DNA of 64,000 nucleotides from Actinomycetospora cinnamomea (GTDB lineage: Bacteria > Actinomycetota > Actinomycetes > Mycobacteriales > Pseudonocardiaceae), in NCBI RefSeq assembly GCF_003096675.1, contig NZ_QEKW01000013.1:1-64000 (forward strand), written 5' to 3'. Positions 19,632 to 28,159 of the stretch are shown here, in pieces; position 1 is the stretch's first letter; every line of letters starts with the position of its first letter. The notes under the pieces are model-generated. The model made no database searches. It was not told the origin of the DNA and worked only from the letters and a program-made list of their open reading frames with translations. Both the position numbers and the translations under genes were made by a program.

Positions 19632-22102
19632 CCGAGCCGGACGGTTGGACCGTCGAGTTCAGCGGCTGGGACCCCGCCGACGAGGGACGCCGGGAGGCCC
19701 TGTGCACCCTCGGCAACGGCTACCTCGGCACCCGCGGCGCGCTGCCGGAGAGCACTGCGGACGGCGTGCACTACCCGGGCACGTACGCCGCCGGCGTGTT
19801 CAACCGTCTCGCCGACGAGATCGACGGGGTGGCGATCGAGAACGAGAGCCTCGTCAACCTGCCCGACTGGCTCGACCTGCGGATCGCGGTCGAGGACGGC
19901 GCGTGGCTCGACCTGTCCGCCGTGCGCGTCCTGGAGCACCGCCAGCGGCTCGACATGGCGCGGGGCGTGCTGCACCGCACCACCCGCTTCGTCGACGACG
20001 CGGGGCGGCGCAGCTCGCTGCACCAGCGCCGGTTCGTGCACATGGGGCGGCGGCACCTGGCGGGTCTGCACACGTCGTTCGTCGCCGAGGGCTGGAGCGG
20101 CCGGTTGACGGTGGCGTCGGGGGTGGACGGCACGGTGACCAACAGCGGGGTGAGCCGCTACCGCCACCTCTCCGGGCGGCACCTCGACGTCCTCGCGGCC
20201 GAGGAGACCGGCGACGACACCGTCCTCCTGACCGCCCGGACCACCCAGTCCCGGCACCGCGTCGCGGTGGGGGCCCGGACGCGGCTCACCCGCCCGGGGA
20301 ACGCCCCCGTCACCCGCGAGCCGGACCGTAGCGAGGGACTGATCGGCCAGCGCCTAACCGTCGAGGTCCGTGCCGGGGAGACGGTGGAGATCGAGAAGAT
20401 CGCCGCGGTGGTCACCTCCCGGGACGTGGCCATCTCCGAGCCCGCCCTGACCGCTACCGAGCTGCTCGCTGACGCCCCGGGATTCGAGGAGCTGCTCGCC
20501 GAGCACACGCGGAGCTGGGACCGGCTGTGGCGGTGGTGCCGTATCGAGCTGCTCGAGGGCACGCATCCGGCGTCCCTGGAGACCGTGCGCAACCTGCGGC
20601 TCAGCGGGTTCCACGTGCTCCAGACCGCCTCCGCGCACGACCTCGATCTCGACGCCGGCATCCCCGCCCGCGGGCTGCACGGCGAGGCCTACCGCGGGCA
20701 CGTCTTCTGGGACGAGCTGTTCGTCCTCCCGGTCCTCCTGCTGCGGTTCCCGGCGCTGGCCCGCGGCCTGCTGCTCTACCGGGTCCGGCGGCTCGACGCC
20801 GCCCGCCGGGCCGCGCGAGCAGCCGGTCACCGCGGAGCGATGTACCCGTGGCAGTCGGGCAGCGACGGCCGCGAGGAGAGCCAGCGGCTGCACCTGAACC
20901 CACTCTCGGGCCGGTGGCTGCCCGACACCAGCGACCGGCAGCGGCACATCGGCCTCGCCGTCGCCTACAACGTCTGGCAGTACTTCCAGGCCACCGGCGA
21001 CCTCGCCTTCCTGGCCGAGCAGGGCGGTGCCGAGGTGCTCCTCGAGGTCGCCCGGTTCTTCGCGGACCTGGCCGAGTACGACCCGGTCGACGGCCGATAC
21101 CACATCCGCGGGGTGATGGGGCCCGACGAGTACACGACCCGCTATCCCGGCGCCGACGAGCCCGGCATCGACGACAACGCCTACACCAACGTGCTGACCG
21201 TGTGGGTCCTCCAACGGGCCCGGGACCTGCTCGACCTCCTGCCGCCGCGCCGGCGCGACGCCCTGACGGAGACCCTCGACCTGGGCCCGGCCGACCTCCA
21301 GCACTGGCGCGAGGTCAGCGAGCACATGGCCGTCCCGATCCACCACGACGGCGTGATCAGCCAGTTCGCCGGCTACCGCGACCTCCCCGAGCTCGATTGG
21401 GAGGCCTACCGGCGCCGCTACGGCGACCTGCAGCGCCTGGACCGGATCCTCGAGGCCGAGGGCCGCTCGGTGGACGACTACCAGGCCTCCAAGCAGGCCG
21501 ACGTGCTCATGCTGTTCTACCTCTTCTCCGCCGACGAGCTCCGTGACCTGCTCGGCCGGCTCGGCTACGCCCTGCCGCCCGAGGCGATCCCCCGCACGAT
21601 CGACCACTACCTGGCCCGGACCGCGCACGGCTCCACGCTCAGCGCGCTGGTGCACGCCTGGGTGCTCGCCCGGGCACACCGGGAGGAGGCCCTCCCCCAC
21701 TTCGACCGGGTCGTGCGCAGCGACGTCGCCGACCTCCAGGGCGGCACCACCGCCGAGGGCGTGCATCTCGGGGCGATGGCCGGAGCCGTGGACGTGGTGC
21801 AGCGCTGCTTCGCCGGCGTGGAGACCCGCTGCGGCGTCCTGTGGTTCAACCCGCACTGGCCGGGCCGCTTCGGCGTGCTCGAGCTGGCCCTCTACTACCG
21901 GGGCCGTCCGCTGGCGGTGCGGGTGACCGACCGGGAGGTGTGGGTGTCGGCCGACGCCGGCCCCGGGGCGCCCGTACGGGTCGCGGCCGGGGACGGGGTC
22001 CGTGACCTGTGGCCGGGGCAGACGGTACGGCTGCAGCTCCCGCGGGCCGGCGGTGTGGACCACCCGGAGCCGGGTCACCGCGACGGACTCGACGCACCCT
22101 GA
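19628..22102 (+). CDS. GH65 glycoside phosphorylase/hydrolase (trehalose- or kojibiose-phosphorylase type)
   Basis: 824 residues. An N-terminal beta-sandwich (about 1-265; ALCTLGNGYLGTRGALPES), a linker and an (alpha/alpha)6 catalytic barrel (about 320-690). The proposed general acid Glu501 lies in GVMGPDEYT; the phosphate-site region KQADVLMLFY is intact; a C-terminal sandwich follows. Family members phosphorolyse or hydrolyse alpha-glucobioses such as trehalose. No HAD phosphatase is fused, unlike mycobacterial OtsB1. Coupled by ATGA to the nitroreductase. Likely role: mobilising trehalose or a related disaccharide with energy saved as a sugar phosphate. Confidence 0.88.
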   Translation: MTEPDGWTVEFSGWDPADEGRREALCTLGNGYLGTRGALPESTADGVHYPGTYAAGVFNRLADEIDGVAIENESLVNLPDWLDLRIAVEDGAWLDLSAVRVLEHRQRLDMARGVLHRTTRFVDDAGRRSSLHQRRFVHMGRRHLAGLHTSFVAEGWSGRLTVASGVDGTVTNSGVSRYRHLSGRHLDVLAAEETGDDTVLLTARTTQSRHRVAVGARTRLTRPGNAPVTREPDRSEGLIGQRLTVEVRAGETVEIEKIAAVVTSRDVAISEPALTATELLADAPGFEELLAEHTRSWDRLWRWCRIELLEGTHPASLETVRNLRLSGFHVLQTASAHDLDLDAGIPARGLHGEAYRGHVFWDELFVLPVLLLRFPALARGLLLYRVRRLDAARRAARAAGHRGAMYPWQSGSDGREESQRLHLNPLSGRWLPDTSDRQRHIGLAVAYNVWQYFQATGDLAFLAEQGGAEVLLEVARFFADLAEYDPVDGRYHIRGVMGPDEYTTRYPGADEPGIDDNAYTNVLTVWVLQRARDLLDLLPPRRRDALTETLDLGPADLQHWREVSEHMAVPIHHDGVISQFAGYRDLPELDWEAYRRRYGDLQRLDRILEAEGRSVDDYQASKQADVLMLFYLFSADELRDLLGRLGYALPPEAIPRTIDHYLARTAHGSTLSALVHAWVLARAHREEALPHFDRVVRSDVADLQGGTTAEGVHLGAMAGAVDVVQRCFAGVETRCGVLWFNPHWPGRFGVLELALYYRGRPLAVRVTDREVWVSADAGPGAPVRVAAGDGVRDLWPGQTVRLQLPRAGGVDHPEPGHRDGLDAP

Positions 22103-22120
22103 CGTCGGCCGACGGCGTCC

Positions 22121-23047
22121 TCACTCCCCTCTCGGGGCAGTGTGGCCCGTGGTGATCGCCGGACCGAGCACGAGGACGGGACAGGGCGCGCTCAGGAGCA
22201 GCGAGAGTGTGGTGGAACCGACGCCCACGAGCTCCCCGGCCGTGCGGCCCCGGTGCCCGACGACGACCAGGTCGGCGCCGGCGGCCCGCGCCAGCAGCAG
22301 CCGCGCCGCCCGGTCCTCGGCGACGACGACCTCCACCGGCACGCCGGGGACCTGCGCGCGGGCCGCCGCGACGAGCGCCTCGACCGGCGCGGCCTCGTTC
22401 CCGTCCTCCGGCCGGCGCGCGATCCCGTCGGCCCCGTACTCGACCTCGCCGACGGCCCGGACCACCTCGACGGCCTCGCCGTGCATCTCCGCGACGCGCA
22501 GGGCCCGGAGCAGCACCTCCGCGGCGCCCGGCGCGTCGTCGATCCCGACGACCACCACCGCACGCTGCGGCGTGCCCGCCGGCGAGGGAGCGCGGTACTC
22601 GGGTACCACCAGCACCGGGCACGGCGCGATCGCGACGAGTCCCTCGGTGGTGCGGCCCGCGTCGCTGCCCAGGCGGCGGCGCCGATCCCCGACGACGAGC
22701 ACCGTCGCGGGCCCGCAGGCCGCGGCCAGCGCGGCCGCCGGCTCCTCCTCCGCGCACGTGCGCCGCACCTCGAGGTCGGGCGCGGTGCGGTGCAGGTAGC
22801 GCTCGGCCCGCTCGCCGGCGTCGTCCGTGTCGGCCGTGCCGGCCGTGCCGGCCGTGCCGGCCGTGTCGGCCGTGTCGGCGGCGGCTTCGGGCTCGTGCGC
22901 GTGGACGATCCGCACGGTGCGGTCCCGGTGGCGGGCCTCGGCGACGGCCCGATCGAGCACGCGTGTCCGGAGCAGCCCGCCGCCCACCCCGACGACCACG
23001 GACGGGGTGCGCGGAGGCACCCGCGCGCCCATCGAGGTCACGGTCAC
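22121..23047 (-). CDS. Tandem universal stress protein (two Usp domains)
   Basis: 308 residues from GTG 23047, overlapping the stop of the upstream USP gene by 4 bp. Domain 1 (about 15-150) is degenerate: VVVGVGGGLLRTRVL lacks the aspartate of the VDGS loop, and its ATP loop reads VVGDRRRRLGSDAG. Domain 2 (about 160-300) has VVVVGIDDAPGAAE and a near-canonical VVGHRGRTAGELVGVGS. A repeat of Ala-Asp/Gly-Thr triplets (from 22827-22880) is inserted in domain 1. Asymmetric tandem USPs may use one domain for binding and the other for dimerisation. Confidence 0.85.
   Translation of the reverse strand: MTVTSMGARVPPRTPSVVVGVGGGLLRTRVLDRAVAEARHRDRTVRIVHAHEPEAAADTADTAGTAGTAGTADTDDAGERAERYLHRTAPDLEVRRTCAEEEPAAALAAACGPATVLVVGDRRRRLGSDAGRTTEGLVAIAPCPVLVVPEYRAPSPAGTPQRAVVVVGIDDAPGAAEVLLRALRVAEMHGEAVEVVRAVGEVEYGADGIARRPEDGNEAAPVEALVAAARAQVPGVPVEVVVAEDRAARLLLARAAGADLVVVGHRGRTAGELVGVGSTTLSLLLSAPCPVLVLGPAITTGHTAPRGE
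22827..22880. repeat. Six 9-bp tandem units inside a USP gene
   Basis: Units GTG(T/C)CGGCC repeat six times (22827, 22836, 22845, 22854, 22863, 22872), encoding an A-D/G-T triplet repeat in frame. The near identity of the units suggests recent slippage; repeat number would change only loop length. Confidence 0.8.
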
Positions 23048-23931
23048 GAGGCCTCCCCGGCCTCGGAGTGCTCGGGATGCGCCCACGCCTCCGCCGCCCG
23101 CGGGGACAGGACCGCGACCGGGCAGGGAGCGGCGTGCACGACGCGTTGGCTCGTCGAGCCGAGCAGTACGCCGCTGACCGCTCCGCGGCCGCGCGAGCCC
23201 ACCGCCAGCAGGGCCGCGCCGGCGCGGGCCTCGGCGAGGAGCTCCTCGGCGACCTGGCCGCGGCGCACCACCTCGCGGAGGGGGATGTCGGGGTGGGCGC
23301 CGGCGATGCCCGCCACGCCCTCGGCGAGGTGGCGGCGAGCGTCCTCCTCGGTCTCCCCGCCCGAGCGCGCCGCGACGGTCACCACCGTGAGCGACGAGCC
23401 GGTCCGGTCGGCCACGTCGGCGCCGAACGCGACCGCGCCCTCCGACTCGACGGAGCCGTCGACGCCGACGACCACCCCCGACATCGCCTCGTCGGCGCCC
23501 GGCTCCCAGCGCGCCGGGACCACCACGACGGGGCAGGCGGCGTGGCCCATCGCGTGGGCCACGGTGCGGCCGACACCGGCGTCGGCGACGCCACCGGACG
23601 GGCGTGCCCCGAGGACGAGCAGGCGCGCCTGCGCGGCCGTCGCGACGAGGGCCGGCCCGACGACGCCGTCGACCACCGACAGGTGCACCGGCAGGTCGGG
23701 TGCCTCCCGGTGCGCGACATGCCGGGCCTGGTCGAGCAACGCGTGCGCGCGCCCGGACGGGCTGCGCATCTCGTCGTGCGGCCGCTCGGAAGGAGGCAGC
23801 ACCTGGACGAGGTCGAGCGGCAGGTGGCGCCGTGCGGCCTCGTTCGCCGCCCAGGCGACGGCGCCGTGGGTGGCGGGGCTGCCGTCGACGCCGACGAGGA
23901 CGCCGGCGGGCGACACCGAGTGGTCGATCAT
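23044..23931 (-). CDS. Tandem universal stress protein (two Usp domains)
   Basis: 295 residues from ATG 23931. Domain 1 (about 10-145): VLVGVDGSPATHGAV ... LVLGARPSGGVADAGVGRT, with an unusual ATP loop. Domain 2 (about 150-280): GVVVGVDGSVESEGAV ... AVGSRGRGAVSGVLLGS, canonical. It heads a two-gene USP operon with 22121-23047. Confidence 0.9.
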   Translation of the reverse strand: MIDHSVSPAGVLVGVDGSPATHGAVAWAANEAARRHLPLDLVQVLPPSERPHDEMRSPSGRAHALLDQARHVAHREAPDLPVHLSVVDGVVGPALVATAAQARLLVLGARPSGGVADAGVGRTVAHAMGHAACPVVVVPARWEPGADEAMSGVVVGVDGSVESEGAVAFGADVADRTGSSLTVVTVAARSGGETEEDARRHLAEGVAGIAGAHPDIPLREVVRRGQVAEELLAEARAGAALLAVGSRGRGAVSGVLLGSTSQRVVHAAPCPVAVLSPRAAEAWAHPEHSEAGEAS

Positions 23932-23959
23932 GTGGTCCTCCTCGACGGGGGCCGGGCGA

Positions 23960-24286
23960 TCACGTGGACGCCCTGCGGGGGCCGCCGATGCGGGCAGGCC
24001 CGGAGAAGATCAGTGCGACGCCGAGCACGTAGCCGAAGTCGTACCAGGCGCCGTCGTTGTGCACCTCGTAGATCGCCACACCGTCGTTGAACAGCGAGAC
24101 GATGAACGTGATCGGGACGATCAGGCCCTGCCAGAGCCCCAGCCAGAAGCCGGCCACCGGCGGGGCGGCCAGACGGGCGGAGTCGTCGGCGACGGCGGCG
24201 CACCCGCCGACCAGCAGGAGCCCGGCGACGAGCAGGCCCGCCAGCAGCAGGCCCCGCTCCCGGCGCCGGGGATGCTCGGAGGTCAT
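23960..24286 (-). CDS. Small predicted lipoprotein/membrane protein
   Basis: 108 residues from ATG 24286. A basic N-terminus, a hydrophobic stretch and a lipobox-like LLLVGGC at about residue 29 suggest a lipoprotein signal. The rest, AGFWLGLWQGLIVPITFIVSLFNDGVAIYEVHNDGAWYDFGYVLG split over two segments, matches a widespread small family of unknown function with two hydrophobic stretches. A weak 8/10 DosR-like box lies 36 bp upstream. Confidence 0.8.
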   Translation of the reverse strand: MTSEHPRRRERGLLLAGLLVAGLLLVGGCAAVADDSARLAAPPVAGFWLGLWQGLIVPITFIVSLFNDGVAIYEVHNDGAWYDFGYVLGVALIFSGPARIGGPRRAST

Positions 24287-24321
24287 GGGCCCATCGTGAT
24301 CGCCCCGTGGGTGGCACGGCA

Positions 24322-24335
24322 GGGGTGGACGTCCC
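24322..24335. promoter_or_regulatory. Weak DosR-like box (8/10)
   Basis: GGGGTGGACGTCCC, followed by GATC as at several of the stronger sites. It is 36 bp upstream of the small lipoprotein gene (minus). At 8/10 it is within chance expectation when taken alone. Confidence 0.3.
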
Positions 24336-24392
24336 GATCTCGTCGGGACCCGTGGACGGCGCACCCCGAGCCGTCGGGCCCGGGACCGTCGC

Positions 24393-25289
24393 TCACGCGC
24401 CGGGGGCGAGCCGATCGACCGGAGCCTCCGCCGGCCGCGGCGCCGCCGTGCCGGTCGCGTCGACCGGTGGGTAGAGCCAGCACAGCGCCGGCGGCGGAGC
24501 GAAGGGCCGCCACCGGCCCTCGGGCTGGGCGAGCCGATCGGCGACCGCCCACAGCACCGCGGGGTGCGCGCCGAGACCGAAGTGACTGCCGTGGACCGCG
24601 ATCGACTCCGCCAGCTCGCCGGCGGGTTCGACGCACGCGCGCCAGGCGACGATGCCGTCCCACGGCGAGTAGACCGACGTGCACGGCACGGGCAGGGCCG
24701 GCAGGACCGCCTCCGGCGCGGGCAGGTCCTCCGGGGCGACGTGGCGGCCCGAGACCGCCAGGTAGAACCACAGGGCCCGCGTCTGGCTCGGGTGCGTCAG
24801 GCGCACGGGGCTGCCGAGCGTGACGACGCCGCGGACCAGGTCGGGGTGGCGGCGCGCCGCGTCGCGGGCGTAGAGGCCGCCCATGCTCCACCCGACGATG
24901 CTCACCCGCCGGCCGTAGCGCTCGGCCAGCTCCGCCAGCCGGGCCGGGACCCCTCGCACGACCTCCGCGGTGGGGCCGAGGTTGCGGCCGAGCCGCCAGC
25001 CGTGCGCCCGGTAGCCGCGGTCGCGCAGGACGGCGCGCAGCGTGCGGGTCGAGCGGTCGCCGGCGCTCAGCCCGGGCAGGACGAGGACGGGGTGCCCGTC
25101 GCCGGTGGGCGCGGCCCGGAGGATCGACCGGCCGAGCGCGGTGATCCCGGAGCCGCCGAGGGCGCGGCCGAGGTCGGTGGCGAACAGCGGCCACGACGGG
25201 CCCTGCTCCCCGGGCCCGGGCGGGCGGAACGCGACCGGCATCCCCGGCCGCCACGACGTCGGCTGCTCGTCACGGAACACGCTCGCCAT
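24393..25289 (-). CDS. Alpha/beta hydrolase, lipase-like
   Basis: 298 residues; ATG 25289 preceded by GGAGGGG. HPVLVLPGLSAGD forms the oxyanion strand; SIVGWSMGGLYARDAAR holds the nucleophile Ser in G-W-S-M-G; an Asp in YSPWDGIV and a His in VHGSHFGLG complete a triad. The pattern resembles the triacylglycerol lipase/PGAP1-like hydrolases. It diverges from the tgs1-like triacylglycerol synthase at 25492, which makes an acylglycerol or wax ester substrate plausible (inference). Confidence 0.82.
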   Translation of the reverse strand: MASVFRDEQPTSWRPGMPVAFRPPGPGEQGPSWPLFATDLGRALGGSGITALGRSILRAAPTGDGHPVLVLPGLSAGDRSTRTLRAVLRDRGYRAHGWRLGRNLGPTAEVVRGVPARLAELAERYGRRVSIVGWSMGGLYARDAARRHPDLVRGVVTLGSPVRLTHPSQTRALWFYLAVSGRHVAPEDLPAPEAVLPALPVPCTSVYSPWDGIVAWRACVEPAGELAESIAVHGSHFGLGAHPAVLWAVADRLAQPEGRWRPFAPPPALCWLYPPVDATGTAAPRPAEAPVDRLAPGA

Positions 25290-25438
25290 GTGGCCCCTCC
25301 GCTGAGTGGCCCCCCGCACACGGATCGTAAGCACCTGCGGGTCCAGCGGGGAAGTGGCCCGGGCCCTCCGCCCCTGCCCCGACCGCCGGGCCCGCGCACA
25401 CGCTCAGCCGATCACCCCACCACCGCGAGGAGGCGACG

Positions 25439-25495
25439 ATGAGCCTCGACCTGCCCGTCATCCCGCGCGAGTCGCCGCTCGAGCGGACGCTGTGA
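25439..25495 (+). CDS. 18-codon upstream ORF coupled to the tgs1-like gene
   Basis: ATG 25439 with a strong GAGGAGG site 6-12 bases upstream encodes MSLDLPVIPRESPLERTL and ends at TGA 25493-25495, overlapping the GTG start of the acyltransferase (GTG 25492). The downstream gene has no good ribosome site of its own. This looks like a leader peptide for translational coupling; a frameshifted N-terminus of the main gene is the alternative, but the peptide does not resemble WS/DGAT N-termini. Confidence 0.5.
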   Translation: MSLDLPVIPRESPLERTL

Positions 25496-26871
25496 ACGCG
25501 GTCCCCCTCGGCCCGCTCGACGCGGCGTTCCTCGAGGTCGAGGACGCCGAGCCCGAGGTCTCGATGGCGATCGCCTCGATCGCGGTCTTCGCGGGACCGT
25601 CGCCCGGCACCGACGAGTTCGCCGCCCACCTCGCGGGGCGGCTGCCACTCATCCCCCGCTACCGGCAGAAGGTCCGCCGGGTCCCTCTCGACCTGGGTGC
25701 CCCGGTGTGGGTCGACGATCCTGGGTTCGACCTCGACCGCCACCTCGTCCGCGTGGCGCTGCCCGCGCCGGGCGGCGACGCCGAGCTGGCCGCGCTGATG
25801 GGGCGCATCATGGCCACCCGGCTGGACCGGGACCGCCCGCTGTGGCGCTACTGGCTGGTGGAGGGACTGGCCGGCGGACGTTGGGCGCTCGTCTCCCAGA
25901 TCCACCACTGCATGGTCGACGGCGTGTCCGGCACCGACCTCTACGGCATCGTCCTCGATCCCGAACCCGACCCCCGGCCCCCGGCGCCCGACGCGCACGT
26001 GCCCGGGCCCGAACCGTCGTCGGCCGAGCTGCTCGTCGCTGCTGCGGGCGGCCTCCTCCGGCTGCCGCTCGCCGCCGCCGGCGCGGCCGCGGCGCTGGTG
26101 GCGCGGCCGCGCGAGGCATGGGGGCGGGTCGCGGCGGGCCTGCGGGGCGGTGCCGCGCTGCTCGCGAGCCTCCGCCCCGGCCCGCCCTCGTCGCTGACCG
26201 GGCCGCGGCACCGGCCTCGCCGCTACGCGTTCGCCCGGGGGCGGGTCGAGGACGTCCGGGCGATCCGCCACCGACTCGGCGGGACCTTCAACGACGTCGT
26301 CCTCGCGGCGGTCACCGCCGGCTTCCGTGCCCTGCTCCTCGCAAGGGGCGAGGAGCCCGCCCCCGACCTCGTCCGCACCCTGGTCCCGGTCTCGGTCCGG
26401 GCGCCCGGGGACGAGGGCTCCCGCGGCAACCAGGTGTCGCTGCTGCTGCCCCGCCTGCCCGTCCACCTCGACGACCCCCGGGAACGGCTCGCGGCGACGG
26501 TCGCCGAGCTGGACAGGTGCAAGGCCGCGCACGAGGCCGAGGCCGGCGCTCTGCTGACCCGGCTGGCCCGTTTCGAGCCGTACCCCCTCCTCGGGGGCGG
26601 CGTCCGGTGGGCCTCGCGGAGGACGCAGCGCTCGGTCGTCACCGTCACGACCAACGTGCCGGGCCCCCGCGAGACGCTGTACGGGCTCGGACGGGAGCTC
26701 CTGGAGATCATCCCCTACGTCCCGATCGGCAGCGCCGTGCAGGTCGGGGTGTCGATCATGACCTACCGCGACGGGCTGGCGATCGGCATCACCGGTGACG
26801 AGGCGGCCGAGGACCTCCAGGTGCTCGCGCGCGCCGTCGAGACGGAGCTGTCGGTGCTCTCGGAGCGCTGA
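25492..26871 (+). CDS. tgs1: Wax ester synthase/diacylglycerol acyltransferase, Tgs1-like
   Basis: 459 residues. Opens LGPLDAAFLEVED, then LGAPVWVDDPGFDLDRHLVRVALP, close to mycobacterial Tgs1. The catalytic HHxxxDG motif is HHCMVDG at about residue 139; RGNQVSLLLPRLPV, the PVSVRAPGDEG block and TNVPGPRETLYGLGREL are further conserved blocks. These enzymes esterify diacylglycerol or fatty alcohol with acyl-CoA to make storage lipid; Tgs1 is the main triacylglycerol synthase of the DosR regulon. Start GTG 25492 is coupled to the 18-codon ORF before it. Confidence 0.9.
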   Translation: MNAVPLGPLDAAFLEVEDAEPEVSMAIASIAVFAGPSPGTDEFAAHLAGRLPLIPRYRQKVRRVPLDLGAPVWVDDPGFDLDRHLVRVALPAPGGDAELAALMGRIMATRLDRDRPLWRYWLVEGLAGGRWALVSQIHHCMVDGVSGTDLYGIVLDPEPDPRPPAPDAHVPGPEPSSAELLVAAAGGLLRLPLAAAGAAAALVARPREAWGRVAAGLRGGAALLASLRPGPPSSLTGPRHRPRRYAFARGRVEDVRAIRHRLGGTFNDVVLAAVTAGFRALLLARGEEPAPDLVRTLVPVSVRAPGDEGSRGNQVSLLLPRLPVHLDDPRERLAATVAELDRCKAAHEAEAGALLTRLARFEPYPLLGGGVRWASRRTQRSVVTVTTNVPGPRETLYGLGRELLEIIPYVPIGSAVQVGVSIMTYRDGLAIGITGDEAAEDLQVLARAVETELSVLSER

Positions 26872-26879
26872 GCACGCAC

Positions 26880-26923
26880 GGGACCCGCGCTCCTCGTCCC
26901 CCGGGAGGCGGGACCTTCTGCCC
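26880..26923. promoter_or_regulatory. Two weak DosR-like boxes before the acyltransferase-3 gene
   Basis: GGGACCCGCGCTCC (26880-26893) and GGGACCTTCTGCCC (26910-26923), each 8/10. The second shares GGGACCTT and the following CCCTG with the 9/10 cydA box at 28872. They start 30 bp apart, not 21, so the case rests on sequence only. Confidence 0.3.
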
Positions 26924-26959
26924 TGGGATCCCGCGACGCGGCGGGAGACGGTGGCACGT

Positions 26960-28150
26960 GTGGCGGACAGGGGGAGGCGGCCGCGCGGACCCCGGTTGCC
27001 GCACCTGGACCACCTGAGGGCGGTGCTCGTCGCCTGGGTCATCGGCGGTCATGCGCTGGTCGGGTACTCCGCCGTCGGCGGCTGGGCGTACGACGAGGTC
27101 AACGAGGTCACCTTCGCCCCGGCGACCGAGCTCGTGCTGGTCGCGGTCATCGGGCCGTCGGGCCTGTTCATCATCGGCGTGCTCTTCTTCATCGCCGGCC
27201 TGCTCGTGGAGCAGGCGGTCGAGCGCCACGGGTGGTCGCGCTACACCCGCGAGAGGGTCGTCCGGCTCGGCCTGCCGTGGCTGGTGTCGGCGGTCCTGGT
27301 GTGGCCGGCATCAGTGTGGCTGGCGTACGTCGCGGCCGGTCGGCAGGTGTCCTTCTGGTGGGTGCTCACCCACCGCGATCCGCTGCTCGACTCCGGAGCG
27401 CTCTGGTTCGCCCTGGTGCTGCTGGTGTTCTCGGCGGCGTTCGCGCTGGCACGCCCGTGGACGGTCGGCCGCCGCGGCCGTCCCGCCCGGACGCTGACCG
27501 GGAGGCACGTCGCCGCGACGGTGGCCCTGGTCGCGCTGTCGTCGTTCGTCGTCCGCCTCTGGTTCCCGGCCCGCAGCGGGCAGGTCGGTGATCTGCACCT
27601 GTGGCAGTGGCCGCAGTGTCTCGGGTTGTTCGTCCTCGGCATCGCGGCGGCCCGCTCCGGCTGGCACTGGCACGTGCCGGGGCGGCTGCGCCGCCGCTGC
27701 GGCGCGGTCGCGCTCGTGACCCTCGTCCTCCTGCCGGTGCTCGCCCTCGCCAGCGGGGTGCGCGACCTGAGCCGCGACGTCGCGTCCTACCTCGGCGGGT
27801 GGCACTGGGAGTCGCTCGCCACCGCAGGGATCGAAGGGATCCTGGTCGTCACGGGGTCGGTCTGGCTGGTGGGCCTGGCCGAACGCCGGTGGCGCGACCG
27901 CGCGCCGGAGACCGCGGGGTGGGCGCGGGGTGCCTTCGCCGCGTTCGTGATCCAGGGCCCCGTGCTCATGGTCCTCGCCAGCGCCGCGCGACCGCTCGAC
28001 CTCCCGGCCGAGCTCAAGGCGCCACTCGTCGCCGCCCTCGGGATCACGGCCTGCTTCTGGCTCGGCCGACGTCTCCCGATCCTCTCCGGGAGACGCCCTG
28101 CGGCCGCCGGCGGGTCCACGGCCGACCCGGGGCCAGGAGGAACCCGGTAG
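26960..28150 (+). CDS. Acyltransferase-3 family membrane protein
   Basis: 396 residues from GTG 26960 (GTG 26951 is an alternative). About ten transmembrane helices. The N-terminal LPHLDHLRAVLVAWVIGGHALVGYS carries the H-x-R...H pattern of acyltransferase-3 proteins (OafA/NodX type), and FIAGLLVEQAVERHGWSRYTRERVVRLGLPW is the second typical block. Such proteins O-acylate sugars or cell-wall glycans at the cytoplasmic membrane. Substrate not deducible. Confidence 0.82.
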   Translation: MADRGRRPRGPRLPHLDHLRAVLVAWVIGGHALVGYSAVGGWAYDEVNEVTFAPATELVLVAVIGPSGLFIIGVLFFIAGLLVEQAVERHGWSRYTRERVVRLGLPWLVSAVLVWPASVWLAYVAAGRQVSFWWVLTHRDPLLDSGALWFALVLLVFSAAFALARPWTVGRRGRPARTLTGRHVAATVALVALSSFVVRLWFPARSGQVGDLHLWQWPQCLGLFVLGIAAARSGWHWHVPGRLRRRCGAVALVTLVLLPVLALASGVRDLSRDVASYLGGWHWESLATAGIEGILVVTGSVWLVGLAERRWRDRAPETAGWARGAFAAFVIQGPVLMVLASAARPLDLPAELKAPLVAALGITACFWLGRRLPILSGRRPAAAGGSTADPGPGGTR

Positions 28151-28159
28151 GCGTCCGGC

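Noticed and set aside
24393-25289. Calling this hydrolase a haloalkane dehalogenase or a specific lipase
   Set aside because: Only the generic Ser-Asp-His layout is visible; substrate cannot be read from the sequence.
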